From contig NZ_JAFCKQ010000030.1 in the NCBI RefSeq assembly GCF_018130215.1, forward strand, positions 25,370-89,369: 64,000 nt of DNA, in the 5' to 3' direction. The notes below the pieces were generated by a model. The model was given only the letters and a program-made list of their open reading frames with translations. It searched no databases and had not been told where the DNA came from. The position numbers and the translations under genes are program-made. Position 1 is the stretch's first letter, and each line of letters starts with the position of its first letter. Below are positions 32,105 through 40,544 of this stretch, in pieces. Source of the DNA: Bradyrhizobium jicamae (GTDB lineage Bacteria > Pseudomonadota > Alphaproteobacteria > Rhizobiales > Xanthobacteraceae).

Positions 32105-33541
32105 ATGTCAGAGCAGAGCGAAATCCCCGGTGCAGCGCGCCGCAGGCTCAGGCGAAGAAACTCGTCGCTGCTGATCCTGGCGCTGGGCATCTTCGTGTTC
32201 GGCATTGCCGCCAGCACGCTCTACTACGCGCTGAGCCCGGTGACGTTGCGGATCGCCGTCGGCCCGACGGGCAGCGACGACGTCAAGGTGGTGCAGGCCT
32301 ACGCGCAGGCCTTTGTGCGCGACGGCAGCCACGTCCGGCTGCGGACGATCACCACCCAGGGCGCCGCCGAGAGCATCGCGCTGTTCACGGCCGGCAAGGC
32401 CGACCTCGCGGTCGCGCGCGCCGATCTCAATGTACCGACGAGCGCCGAGGCGGTGGCGATCCTGCGCAAGAACGTCGTCGTGCTGTGGGCCCCGTCGGGC
32501 GCGCCGGCGAAGGGCGTGAAGCGCTCGGCGATGTCGAAGGTCAAGAGCATCGACGATCTCCCCGGCCACAAGGTCGGCGTGGTCGGCCGCACCGAGGCCA
32601 ACGTCACGCTGCTGCGCGTGATCCTGACCGAGTCCGGCGTCAACCCAGACAAGGTCGCGGTCAGCCAGTTCGCGGTCAACCAGATCGCCGACCTGGTGCG
32701 CGATCCCTCGCTCGACGCCTACATGACGGTCGGCCCGCTCGACTCCAAACTCACGGCGGACGCGATCGCGGCAACGGCGGCCGCGCGCGGCGAGCCGAAA
32801 TTCCTGCCGATCGACGTCTCGGAGGCGATCGCACAGAAGCATCCGCTCTACGAATCCGAGGAGATCACCGGCAGCATCTTCTCGTCGTCGCCGGCGCGGC
32901 CCGAGGACAAGGTCGAGACCGTCGGCGTCAATCATCTGATCGTCGCGCAGCATGCGGTTCACGAGGCGATCGTCGGCGCACTGGTCCGACAATTGTTCAC
33001 GATGCGCCCGCAAGTCGCCCATGACGTGCCGGCCGCCGGCAAGATCGAAAAGCCCGACACCGACAAGGATGCGACGCTGCCGGCGCACCGGGGCGCCGCC
33101 GCCTATATCGACGGCACCGAGCGCACCTTCATGGAGAAATATTCCGACTACATCTGGGCCGGGATCCTGCTGCTGTCGGGCGTCGGATCGGCGGGTGCCT
33201 GGCTGCGTCATTACCTCAGGCGCAACGAGCGCGAGGAGTACATCGACCATCGCGACAACCTCCTCGCGCTGATCTCCAAGGTGCGCGAGGCCGAGAGCGC
33301 AGAGGAACTGGCGACGATGCAGGCGATGGCCGACAGCCTGCTGCGCGAGGCGCTCGACTGCTACGACGACGGCGCGATCGAGGACGGCGACCTCTCGGTC
33401 ATCGGCCTGACGCTCGAGCAATTCCACCACGCGGTCGCCGACCGCCGTGCCGTGATCGGCATGGCCGCCCCACCGGTTGCCGCGGATGCGGACGAACCGC
33501 TCCGGCCGCACGTCACGCCGATCGCGCCGAGAGCGATGTAG
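32105..33541 (+). CDS. Doubly membrane-anchored TAXI-family solute-binding protein
   Basis: A 478-aa protein. A basic N-terminus leads to a transmembrane helix at about 20-42 that is uncleaved by eye. A periplasmic TAXI (TRAP-associated extracytoplasmic immunogenic) domain follows (TLRIAVGPTGSDDVKVVQAYAQ, TAGKADLAVARAD). A second transmembrane helix lies at about 348-368 (WAGILLLSGVGSAGAWL), then a cytoplasmic helical, acidic tail of about 110 residues. No TRAP permease genes flank it. The arrangement suggests a fixed sensor or membrane-tethered binding protein rather than a transport shuttle. The GT gene is divergent. Confidence 0.8.
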   Translation: MSEQSEIPGAARRRLRRRNSSLLILALGIFVFGIAASTLYYALSPVTLRIAVGPTGSDDVKVVQAYAQAFVRDGSHVRLRTITTQGAAESIALFTAGKADLAVARADLNVPTSAEAVAILRKNVVVLWAPSGAPAKGVKRSAMSKVKSIDDLPGHKVGVVGRTEANVTLLRVILTESGVNPDKVAVSQFAVNQIADLVRDPSLDAYMTVGPLDSKLTADAIAATAAARGEPKFLPIDVSEAIAQKHPLYESEEITGSIFSSSPARPEDKVETVGVNHLIVAQHAVHEAIVGALVRQLFTMRPQVAHDVPAAGKIEKPDTDKDATLPAHRGAAAYIDGTERTFMEKYSDYIWAGILLLSGVGSAGAWLRHYLRRNEREEYIDHRDNLLALISKVREAESAEELATMQAMADSLLREALDCYDDGAIEDGDLSVIGLTLEQFHHAVADRRAVIGMAAPPVAADADEPLRPHVTPIAPRAM

Positions 33542-33639
33542 CTGTTGCGCCGCCGCCGGCGAAGCTGCGTCGACAAGGGCCGCCCGGGAATTCCATCCTG
33601 AGCCGGGACACTCCGCGGCAAGATTGCCTTAACCGTCCG

Positions 33640-33695
33640 ACGAAACACGCACGAAACAATTCCCTAACGCCACGAAACCATTTTGGCGATTTCGT
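33640..33695. promoter_or_regulatory. Phased ACGAAAC repeats upstream of the L,D-transpeptidase
   Basis: ACGAAAC occurs at 33640-33646, 33651-33657 and 33672-33678, that is, at spacings of 11 and 21 bp (one and two helical turns); an inverted TTTCGT follows at 33690-33695. Direct repeats on one face of the helix are typical of response-regulator sites. The binding protein is unknown. Confidence 0.45.
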
Positions 33696-33785
33696 GCAAA
33701 CGTCCTGAAACGCCTCCCCTGTACTTGTTCCCTCAACGACGCGCCGAAAACGAGCGCGCAAGGGCGCAAACAACAGGGGTCGACA

Positions 33786-34469
33786 ATGTTCAATTCCATC
33801 AAGCTGAACTCGCGTCTTGCTGCCGCCGCCTTCGGTGCGCTGGCGATCGGTACCGCTGCCTTGTCCACCTCGGCCACGGCCGCTCCGCTGCCGATCTTCC
33901 CGTTCATCCTGCCGCTGCCGACCGAGTCGGCCCCGCCGCCGGTGCAGTCGGCGCCCCAGGTGCAGGAGGAGGAGCGCGGCGCCGAGTTGCCCGCCCGCCT
34001 GAAGCGCCAGATCGTCACCTATCCGACCCGCGAAGCGCCGGGCACCATCATCATCGACACCCCGCACACCTATCTCTATTACGTGCTCGGCGGCGGCCAG
34101 GCGATCCGCTACGGCATCGGCGTCGGTCGCGAAGGCTTCACCTGGTCGGGCACCCAGACCATCACCAAGAAGGCGGAGTGGCCGGACTGGACCCCGCCGC
34201 CGGAAATGATCGCCCGCCAGCCCTATCTGCCGCGCCACATGGCCGGCGGCCCCGGCAACCCGCTCGGCGCCCGCGCGATGTATCTCGGCGGCACCGTCTA
34301 CCGCATACATGGCACCAACGCGCCGGAGACGATCGGCACGCACGTGTCCTCGGGCTGCCTGCGCCTGACCAATGAGGACGTCACCGACCTCTATTCCCGG
34401 GTCAATGTCGGCACCAAGGTGATCGTCCTGCCGATGACCCGGGCTGACCTCGGCTCGACCGTCCGCTAG
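33786..34469 (+). CDS. L,D-transpeptidase (YkuD domain)
   Basis: A 227-aa periplasmic peptidoglycan transpeptidase that makes 3-3 cross-links or attaches proteins. Signal peptide to about residue 33 (STSATAAP), Pro-rich linker, then the YkuD domain with the full catalytic motif H175-GTN and S189-x-G-C191-LRL. The catalytic Cys is present. The ATG at 33786 follows AGGGG. The gene is bracketed by phased repeats upstream and a strong hairpin downstream, so it is its own unit. Confidence 0.93.
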   Translation: MFNSIKLNSRLAAAAFGALAIGTAALSTSATAAPLPIFPFILPLPTESAPPPVQSAPQVQEEERGAELPARLKRQIVTYPTREAPGTIIIDTPHTYLYYVLGGGQAIRYGIGVGREGFTWSGTQTITKKAEWPDWTPPPEMIARQPYLPRHMAGGPGNPLGARAMYLGGTVYRIHGTNAPETIGTHVSSGCLRLTNEDVTDLYSRVNVGTKVIVLPMTRADLGSTVR

Positions 34470-34491
34470 CTTCGACACATCCAGAAACCAG

Positions 34492-34522
34492 TGACGGCCC
34501 CGGCACCGCGCCGGGGCCGTCA
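34492..34522 (+). terminator. Hairpin terminator after L,D-transpeptidase
   Basis: TGACGGCCCCGG and CCGGGGCCGTCA form a perfect 12-bp stem with a 7-base loop. The T-run is short, but the stem is strong and directly follows the gene. Confidence 0.75.
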
Positions 34523-34660
34523 TTGCGTCTGGTCTCGTTAACCTTCATCGCCGCAATCGCCCTCGCCGCCAACTTCTGCCCCCGAAGAAGCCCGATCCGG
34601 CCACACTGGCGCCGCCGTCGGCGGGCCTGTACAAGCCGTCTATTCATTTCATCCGGGGTG

Positions 34661-36232
34661 ATGATGCGTCTACCGATGCGTCCAAGGACGATCCTGATCG
34701 CCGTTGCCGTCGTCGCGCTGTCCTTCCTGGTCAGCCTGAAGGCCATGGACTGGCTGGGGCCGCGCCAGAACGTGCCGCAGCCGCAGCTCGCGCAATTGCC
34801 GCCGCTGCCGCCCGCGCCGCGCTCGTCGACGATCGTCGCGCGGGTCGCGGTCGCGCTGTCGGCGATCCGCGATGCCGCCGAACGCGGCGCGCCGAAGACC
34901 TTCAGCGGCAAGGCCAACAATCCGGTGTCGCAGATCCTGCAGAACGCCGATATCGGCTGGACTGCATCGCGCGGGCCGATCACGGCAACCGGCGCCCAGG
35001 ACCTGCTGACGCTCGCAGCCCCGATCAACGGAACGCTCAACGTCACGGGCACGCTGTCGGCCAAGGCGACCGGCGCCGTCACCGACGCGCTCGGCAGCCT
35101 GCTCGGCGGCAACGTCGCCAAGCACATCGGCAGCGTCAACATCAAGCAGCTCAACGCCAGCGCCGAGATCAACGGCAACGTCACCATCACCTCGCGGCCG
35201 AAGCTCGGCGCGTCGTGGCGGCTCGAACCCAATCTGCAGGCGCAGGTCAATCTCGGCGACACCAGCCTGAGCGCGGCGGGTGTCAAGGTCAGCGTGCCGG
35301 CCCAGGTCAAGCCTGTCATCGACAAGACGGTCGCCGACCAGATGGCGGCGCTGCAGGCCAGGGTGCACAACGACCCGACCTTCGAGAACAACGCCCGCGC
35401 GCAGTGGGCCAAGGCGTGCCGCTCGATCCCGCTGCAGGGCACCGGCGGTACCTCGTCGATGCCACCGATGTGGCTGGAGCTGCGGCCGATCCGCGCCATC
35501 GCGGCGCAGCCGAAGGTCGACGCCTCGTCGATGATCGTGACGATGGGAATAGAGGCAGAGACCCGGATCACCGAAACGCAGACCAATCCGACCTGTCCAT
35601 TCCCTGAGAAACTGTCGATCGTGCCGCCGATGCCGGGCCAGGTCGCGATCGGCCTGCCGGTCGACATGTCCTTCACCACGCTGAGCCAGCTCGTCGAGGC
35701 CCAGCTCAAGGGCAAGACCTTCCCCGAGGACGGCTCCGGCCCGGTCGACATCACCGTCAAGCAGGCGAGCATCGCCGCGTCCGGCGACCGGCTGCTGATC
35801 TCGCTGCTGGTGCGGGCCAAGGAGAAGAAGAGCTGGTTCGGCCTCGGCGCCGAGGCGACCGTGCATATCTGGGGCCGGCCGCGGCTCGACGAGCAGGCGC
35901 AGACGCTGCGGCTGACGGACGTCACGCTTGCGGTCGAATCCGAGGCCGCTTTCGGCCTGCTTGGAGCCGCGGCGCGCGAGGCGATCCCCCACGTGCAGCA
36001 GGCGCTGGCCGACAAGATGATCGTCGACCTCAAGCCGTTCGCGAGCAACGCGCAACGCAAGATCGCCGCCGTTATCGCCGACCTGCAACGGAACGAGGAA
36101 GGCATCCGCGTCGATGCGGAGATCAACAGCATCCGCCTGGCCGACATCGCGTTCGATTCGAAGATGCTGCGCGTGATCGTCGAGACCGACGGCACCATCG
36201 ACGCCGCCGTGAGCACGTTGCCGACACTGTGA
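34661..36232 (+). CDS. DUF4403-family protein
   Basis: A 523-aa exported or anchored protein: an N-terminal hydrophobic segment (ILIAVAVVALSFLVSLKAM) then the DUF4403 region, an extended repeat-rich fold (IPLQGTGG, LELRPIRAIAAQP, GIEAETRITE, ITVKQASIAASGDRLLISLLVR, TVHIWGRPRLDEQAQTLRLTDV, then LADIAFDSKMLRVIVETDG). The family resembles lipid-transfer-like BPI/SMP folds at low level; function is unknown. The ATG at 34661 (or 34664) follows GGGGTG. It is co-directional with the L,D-transpeptidase but separated by a terminator. Confidence 0.78.
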   Translation: MMRLPMRPRTILIAVAVVALSFLVSLKAMDWLGPRQNVPQPQLAQLPPLPPAPRSSTIVARVAVALSAIRDAAERGAPKTFSGKANNPVSQILQNADIGWTASRGPITATGAQDLLTLAAPINGTLNVTGTLSAKATGAVTDALGSLLGGNVAKHIGSVNIKQLNASAEINGNVTITSRPKLGASWRLEPNLQAQVNLGDTSLSAAGVKVSVPAQVKPVIDKTVADQMAALQARVHNDPTFENNARAQWAKACRSIPLQGTGGTSSMPPMWLELRPIRAIAAQPKVDASSMIVTMGIEAETRITETQTNPTCPFPEKLSIVPPMPGQVAIGLPVDMSFTTLSQLVEAQLKGKTFPEDGSGPVDITVKQASIAASGDRLLISLLVRAKEKKSWFGLGAEATVHIWGRPRLDEQAQTLRLTDVTLAVESEAAFGLLGAAAREAIPHVQQALADKMIVDLKPFASNAQRKIAAVIADLQRNEEGIRVDAEINSIRLADIAFDSKMLRVIVETDGTIDAAVSTLPTL

Positions 36233-36356
36233 GCCGCCAGTCGGCGGTCCGTCCATACCGCCTTGCCCAAAAAGTCGACTTTGCGGGCGCTTGCCACACC
36301 GGATAGAAGGGGCGCGTGGTTCAAGCCCCTCAACAAGAAGACAGGGAGACGAAACG

Positions 36357-37571
36357 ATGAAATTGCTCGTGGCCGCAGCAGCGGCCAGCCTCGCGCTTGC
36401 CGGTTCCGGCACTGCGGCCAACGCCCAGATCTCCGACGACGTCGTCAAGATCGGCGTGCTCACCGACATGTCGAGCCTCTATTCGGACGCCACCGGCAAG
36501 GGCTCGGTGGCCGCCGTCGAGATGGCGGTGGCCGATTACGGCGCCAAGGTGAAGGGCAAGCCGGTCGAGGTGGTGGTGGCCGACCACCAGAACAAGCCGG
36601 ACGTCGGCGTCAGCATCGCGCGCAACTGGTACGACAACGAGAAGGTCGATGCGATCTTCGACGTCCCGACCTCGTCGGTCGCGCTGCCGGTCTCGGCGCT
36701 GACGCGCGAGAAGAACAAGATCAACATCAATTCCGGCGGCGGCTCCTCCGATATCACCGGCCCGGCCTGCTCACCCAACACGGTGCACTGGACCTACGAC
36801 ACCTACGCGCTGTCGAACGTCGCCGGCAAGGCGATGGTCAAGCGCGGCGAGGACACCTGGTTCTTCGTCACCGCCGACTATGCCTTCGGCCAGGCGCTGG
36901 AGCGCGACGCCGCCAACGTCGTCAAGGAGAGCGGCGGCAAGGTTCTGGGTGACGTGCGTGCCCCCCTGAACTCGTCGGACTTCTCGTCATTCCTGCTGCA
37001 GGCGCAGGCGTCCAAGGCCAAGGTCGTGGCGCTGGCGAACGCCGGCGGCGACACCACCAACGCGCTGAAGCAGGCCTCCGAGTTCGGCCTGACCCAGGGC
37101 GGCCAGAAGATGATCGCGCTGCTGATGGAGATCACCGACACCCATTCGCTGGGCCTGAAGGCAACCCAGGGGCTGATCGTGACCGACGCCTTCTACTGGG
37201 ACATGAACGACGAGACCCGCGCCTTCTCGAAGCGCTTCAACGAGAAGGTCGGCCACATGCCGACCATGATCCAGGCCGGGCTCTATTCGGCCACCATGCA
37301 TTACCTGAAGGCGATCGAGGCCATCGGCACCGACGAGGCGCCGAAGGTGATGGAGCAGATGCGCAAGACGCCGATCAACGACTTCTTCGCCAAGAACGGC
37401 CATATCCGGATCGACGGCCGCATGGTGCACGACATGTACCTGTTCGAGACCAAGAAGCCCGAGGAGTCCAAGGGCGAGTGGGACCTCTACAAGCTGATCG
37501 CCACCGTGCCCGGTGACGAGGCGTTCCGCCCGCTCGACAAGGGCGGCTGCCCGCTGGTGAAGTCGAACTGA
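36357..37571 (+). CDS. ABC-transporter substrate-binding protein, branched-chain-amino-acid/urea type (orphan)
   Basis: A 404-aa periplasmic binding protein of the Leu/Ile/Val (type I, PF13458-like) family: signal peptide to about residue 23 (AANAQIS), then VVKIGVLTDMSSLYSDATGKGS and the VVADHQNKPDVG region. The ATG at 36357 follows AGGGAG; an upstream in-frame ATG at 36291 is ignored. No permease or ATPase genes are nearby, so it must feed a distant transporter or be a sensor. Ligand class is unclear (amino acid, aromatic acid or urea-like). A strong terminator follows. Confidence 0.86.
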   Translation: MKLLVAAAAASLALAGSGTAANAQISDDVVKIGVLTDMSSLYSDATGKGSVAAVEMAVADYGAKVKGKPVEVVVADHQNKPDVGVSIARNWYDNEKVDAIFDVPTSSVALPVSALTREKNKININSGGGSSDITGPACSPNTVHWTYDTYALSNVAGKAMVKRGEDTWFFVTADYAFGQALERDAANVVKESGGKVLGDVRAPLNSSDFSSFLLQAQASKAKVVALANAGGDTTNALKQASEFGLTQGGQKMIALLMEITDTHSLGLKATQGLIVTDAFYWDMNDETRAFSKRFNEKVGHMPTMIQAGLYSATMHYLKAIEAIGTDEAPKVMEQMRKTPINDFFAKNGHIRIDGRMVHDMYLFETKKPEESKGEWDLYKLIATVPGDEAFRPLDKGGCPLVKSN

Positions 37572-37593
37572 TCCGACTGACCGCAGAACAGGG

Positions 37594-37627
37594 ACGCGCC
37601 CGGCACTGCCGGGCGCGTTTCTTGTTT
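37594..37627 (+). terminator. Rho-independent terminator
   Basis: ACGCGCCCGGC and GCCGGGCGCGT form a perfect 11-bp stem with a 3-base loop, followed by TTTCTTGTTT. It ends the binding-protein gene and meets the monooxygenase-esterase gene from the other strand. Confidence 0.9.
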
Positions 37628-37634
37628 CAGGAGG

Positions 37635-39791
37635 TCATTCCGCAGCCTGCGAATGCGGCGCGGGTGCCTTGAGATGCCGCCGCGCCCAGAGCGCGACCTC
37701 GGCCATCGTGCTTTCGGTTTCAGGCAGGAACGGAAAGATCGTGTAGACGTGGACGGAATCCTCGACCAGCCGCAGCGTCACGTCGACGCCGGCCCGTTCC
37801 GCGCGCTCGGCAAGACGCACGGAGTCGCTCAGCAACACCTCGCCCTGCGTCGCGGTGACGAACAGCGGCGGCAGGCCGGCGAGATCGCCGAACAACGGCG
37901 ACACCAGCGGATCCGCCGGCTCGTGGCCCTGGAAGTAGGATGCCCCCATGAAGGCCAGCAGGTCGCGGTTGGCCGCGGGATCATCGCCGTTGAACGCGCG
38001 GACGCTGTCGCCCGAAAGCGTCAGATCGGTGAAGGGCGCAACTGCCAGGATGGCAGCAGGCAAGGGATCACCGGCCATGCGCAGGGCAAGCGCTGTCGCA
38101 ACCGCAAGGCCGCCGCCGGCGGATTCGCCTGACAGCAGGATCGAGCTCGCGGGGATCCCTCTGCGCAGCAGCGCGCGATAGCTGGCGACGGCATCGTCGA
38201 GCGCGGCCGGATAGGGATGCTCCGGCGCAAGCCGGTAATCGACGGTGTAGCAGGCCCCGTCGACGGCGGTAGCCAGCCGGCTGGCGTATTCCAGCGATCC
38301 CCTGGCCGAACCGATCAGATAGCCGCCGCCGTGAAAGTGCAGCACCACATTGCCCGATCGCGCCTCCTTGCGCGCAACACGAAACGCCCCGACGTCGCCG
38401 AGCTCGCCTTCGATGGCCTCGAAGTCCGCGGGCAACGGGAAACTCGTGGTCAGGAATCGATCATAGGCCTCGCGGAGCCCATCATGGCCGCGCGCAACAT
38501 CCTCGGGGCGGAATGCGTATTTCCAGAGCTCGAAGGCACGCTGGCTCTCGGGACGCTTCAGACGCTTGCCTTCACGCAGGCCGGTGACGTTGACGACGTC
38601 ACCGGGCGCCTCCTCGGTTGCCTTGACGACGTTGTAGTCCCAAGCCAGCCCCCAGCTGGTTTCCGCCAGCGGATCGATGCGGGCGAGCCCCTTCCAGCGC
38701 GCATTGCGGTTGCGCAACCGGCCGGCCTCGGTCTCGTGCATCAGCTTCACGACGGCACGGGCCCCGGCCTGGATGCGCGTGGTACGCGGCAGCCGGCGCC
38801 GCTCGTACTCGAGAAGCGCGCCCGGGACGTCGTCCTGCCGTCGGGCCAGCACGCGCGCGAACGTCCAGGCGTCCTCGATGCTCTGACCGGCGCCCGCCGC
38901 CAGGAACGGCACCATCGGGTGCGCCGCATCGCCAAGCAGCGTGACGCGGCCCGAGCTCCAGCTGTCGATCGGATCGCGATAGTACATGCCGGTGATGAAG
39001 GCCGTCTTGATCTGCTCGAGCATGGCCCGCGCCCGCGGCTCGGCGTCCTCGAAGGAACGCAGCAACTCGGCGATGTCTCCGCTCTCGGTCCAGGATTCGC
39101 GACGCACCTCGTCGGCCGGGACCGACGCCAGGATGCTGTACAGGTTTTGCGGCCGCACCCAATAGGTGATCAGCGTGCGGCCGGGTCCGAACCAGTAATT
39201 GCCGCGTTCGGGAAGATCGATACCGGCAAGCTGCTCGGCAGGAATCAGCGAACGCCACATCAGGATATTGGCGAACTGCTTCTGTTCCGGTCCCCGCAGA
39301 TGCTGACGCACCACCGAGTGGATGCCGTCGCAGCCGATCAGCGCGTCGGCCTGCAGCGTCTCACCGGTCGCGAGCCGCACCTCGACCGCATCGTCGGTCT
39401 GCGAGATCGCCGTGCAGCGCGCCCCGAGCCGCTTCGCTTCTGCAGGCACCGCGTCGAACAGCAACTGAACCAGATCGGCGCGGTGCACATTGTACATCGG
39501 CGCCCCGTAGCGGCGCGCGGCTTCGTCACCGAGCGGCGCCTGATAGAGCATGCGGCCGGTGTGCAGATCCCGGTAGTCGTACGACTGGGGCTTGACGCCG
39601 ACGGCTTGCATGGCGGCCTCGAGCCCGAGCTCGCGAAGCACGATCGCGGCATTGCTGGCGATCTGGATGCCGGCGCCGATCTCGCTCAACACCTCGGCCT
39701 GCTCGAGCACCAGGGCGTCGATCCCGTGATGTCGCAACGCGATTGCAGTCGTCAGTCCACCGATTCCACCACCCGCTATGAGTACGCGCAT
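37635..39791 (-). CDS. Aromatic-hydroxylase-type FAD monooxygenase fused to HSL-type esterase
   Basis: A 718-aa bifunctional protein. Residues 1 to about 375 are a group A flavoprotein like salicylate/6-hydroxynicotinate hydroxylase (FAD motif GGGIGG at 7-12, RADLVQLL, and GDAAHPMVPFLAAGAGQSIEDA split near residue 289). Residues about 430-718 are an HSL-type alpha/beta hydrolase with oxyanion HGGGY near 485, nucleophile GESAG near 553, and later Asp and His. A plausible scheme is ester cleavage coupled to ring hydroxylation. The chemistry differs from the BVMO fusion at 7548, yet the esterase family is the same. The ATG at 39791 follows GGAGACGA. A divergent TetR gene is adjacent. Confidence 0.88.
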   Translation of the reverse strand: MRVLIAGGGIGGLTTAIALRHHGIDALVLEQAEVLSEIGAGIQIASNAAIVLRELGLEAAMQAVGVKPQSYDYRDLHTGRMLYQAPLGDEAARRYGAPMYNVHRADLVQLLFDAVPAEAKRLGARCTAISQTDDAVEVRLATGETLQADALIGCDGIHSVVRQHLRGPEQKQFANILMWRSLIPAEQLAGIDLPERGNYWFGPGRTLITYWVRPQNLYSILASVPADEVRRESWTESGDIAELLRSFEDAEPRARAMLEQIKTAFITGMYYRDPIDSWSSGRVTLLGDAAHPMVPFLAAGAGQSIEDAWTFARVLARRQDDVPGALLEYERRRLPRTTRIQAGARAVVKLMHETEAGRLRNRNARWKGLARIDPLAETSWGLAWDYNVVKATEEAPGDVVNVTGLREGKRLKRPESQRAFELWKYAFRPEDVARGHDGLREAYDRFLTTSFPLPADFEAIEGELGDVGAFRVARKEARSGNVVLHFHGGGYLIGSARGSLEYASRLATAVDGACYTVDYRLAPEHPYPAALDDAVASYRALLRRGIPASSILLSGESAGGGLAVATALALRMAGDPLPAAILAVAPFTDLTLSGDSVRAFNGDDPAANRDLLAFMGASYFQGHEPADPLVSPLFGDLAGLPPLFVTATQGEVLLSDSVRLAERAERAGVDVTLRLVEDSVHVYTIFPFLPETESTMAEVALWARRHLKAPAPHSQAAE

Positions 39792-39815
39792 CGTTCGTCT
39801 CCGGCTCTGGACAAT

Positions 39816-39833
39816 TTAAGCGATTTCACTTAA
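39816..39833. promoter_or_regulatory. TTAAG-N8-CTTAA inverted repeat, candidate TetR operator
   Basis: TTAAG (39816-39820) and CTTAA (39829-39833) are inverted with 8 bp between, in the 63-bp gap between the divergent FMO-esterase and TetR starts. Size and location suit a TetR dimer, but the arms are short. Confidence 0.5.
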
Positions 39834-39854
39834 TTTAGGATCAGGGAGATTCGA

Positions 39855-40535
39855 ATGTCAAGCAGAATGCGGACGACGCCTCGCGCCGGCTCGGAAGAGA
39901 CGCGGAACCAGATCAAGGCCGCGGCGCAAATGTTGTTTGCCCGCAATGGCATCGACGCGGTGACGGTGCAGCAGATCGTCGATGCCGCAGGCCAGCGCAA
40001 CAATGCGGCGCTGCACTATCACTTCCGGACCAAGGAGGAATTGATCCGGCAAATGGTCGTCGACGGCGCCACCGTGCTCGACGCGCGACGGCGCGGGATG
40101 CTCGACGAGATGGATCGACGCGGAGGTCCGACCAGCATTCGCGAGGTGATGCTGATCCTGATCATGCCGGTCATCGAGCTCGGCGAAGACGAGCGGTGGC
40201 GCGGCTACATCCGCTTCACCTCACAGCTCCAGGCGACCAACCCCAAGGCGTTGCGCGAGGCGCTGAGCGACCGGTGGAACGCCGGCTATGTCGAGTGCTT
40301 CAATCACCTGAAGCGCATGCTGCCGCTGCCTCCGGCGATCGTCGAACAGCGGCTCTCGATCATGGCGATCTATGCCAACGCCGTGCTCTCGGCCCACGAA
40401 GCGGCACGGGAATCCCGCAACACCAAGGGCAGCCGCCTGTGGGGGCAACCCTTCACGGTCGAGAACATCCTCGACATGCTGGAAGCCGCGATCACCTGCC
40501 CGCCCTCCGAGGTCACGCTCGCGAAACTGCCGTAG
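39855..40535 (+). CDS. TetR-family regulator divergent from the FMO-esterase fusion
   Basis: A 226-aa TetR protein. The N-terminal helix-turn-helix is VTVQQIVDAAGQRNNAALHYHF (residues about 36-57, shown in part here as VDAAGQRNNAALHYHF). The helical ligand domain has no recognised sub-family signature. AGGGAG lies seven bases before the ATG. The gene is divergent from the FMO-esterase fusion, with a candidate operator between, so it probably senses the substrate of that enzyme. The downstream alpha-mannosidase is convergent. Confidence 0.9.
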   Translation: MSSRMRTTPRAGSEETRNQIKAAAQMLFARNGIDAVTVQQIVDAAGQRNNAALHYHFRTKEELIRQMVVDGATVLDARRRGMLDEMDRRGGPTSIREVMLILIMPVIELGEDERWRGYIRFTSQLQATNPKALREALSDRWNAGYVECFNHLKRMLPLPPAIVEQRLSIMAIYANAVLSAHEAARESRNTKGSRLWGQPFTVENILDMLEAAITCPPSEVTLAKLP

Positions 40536-40544
40536 GTGCGCCGA

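Noticed and set aside
34402..36336. Minus-strand frame opposite DUF4403
   Set aside because: Ser/Arg-rich antisense shadow; the sense protein has family structure.
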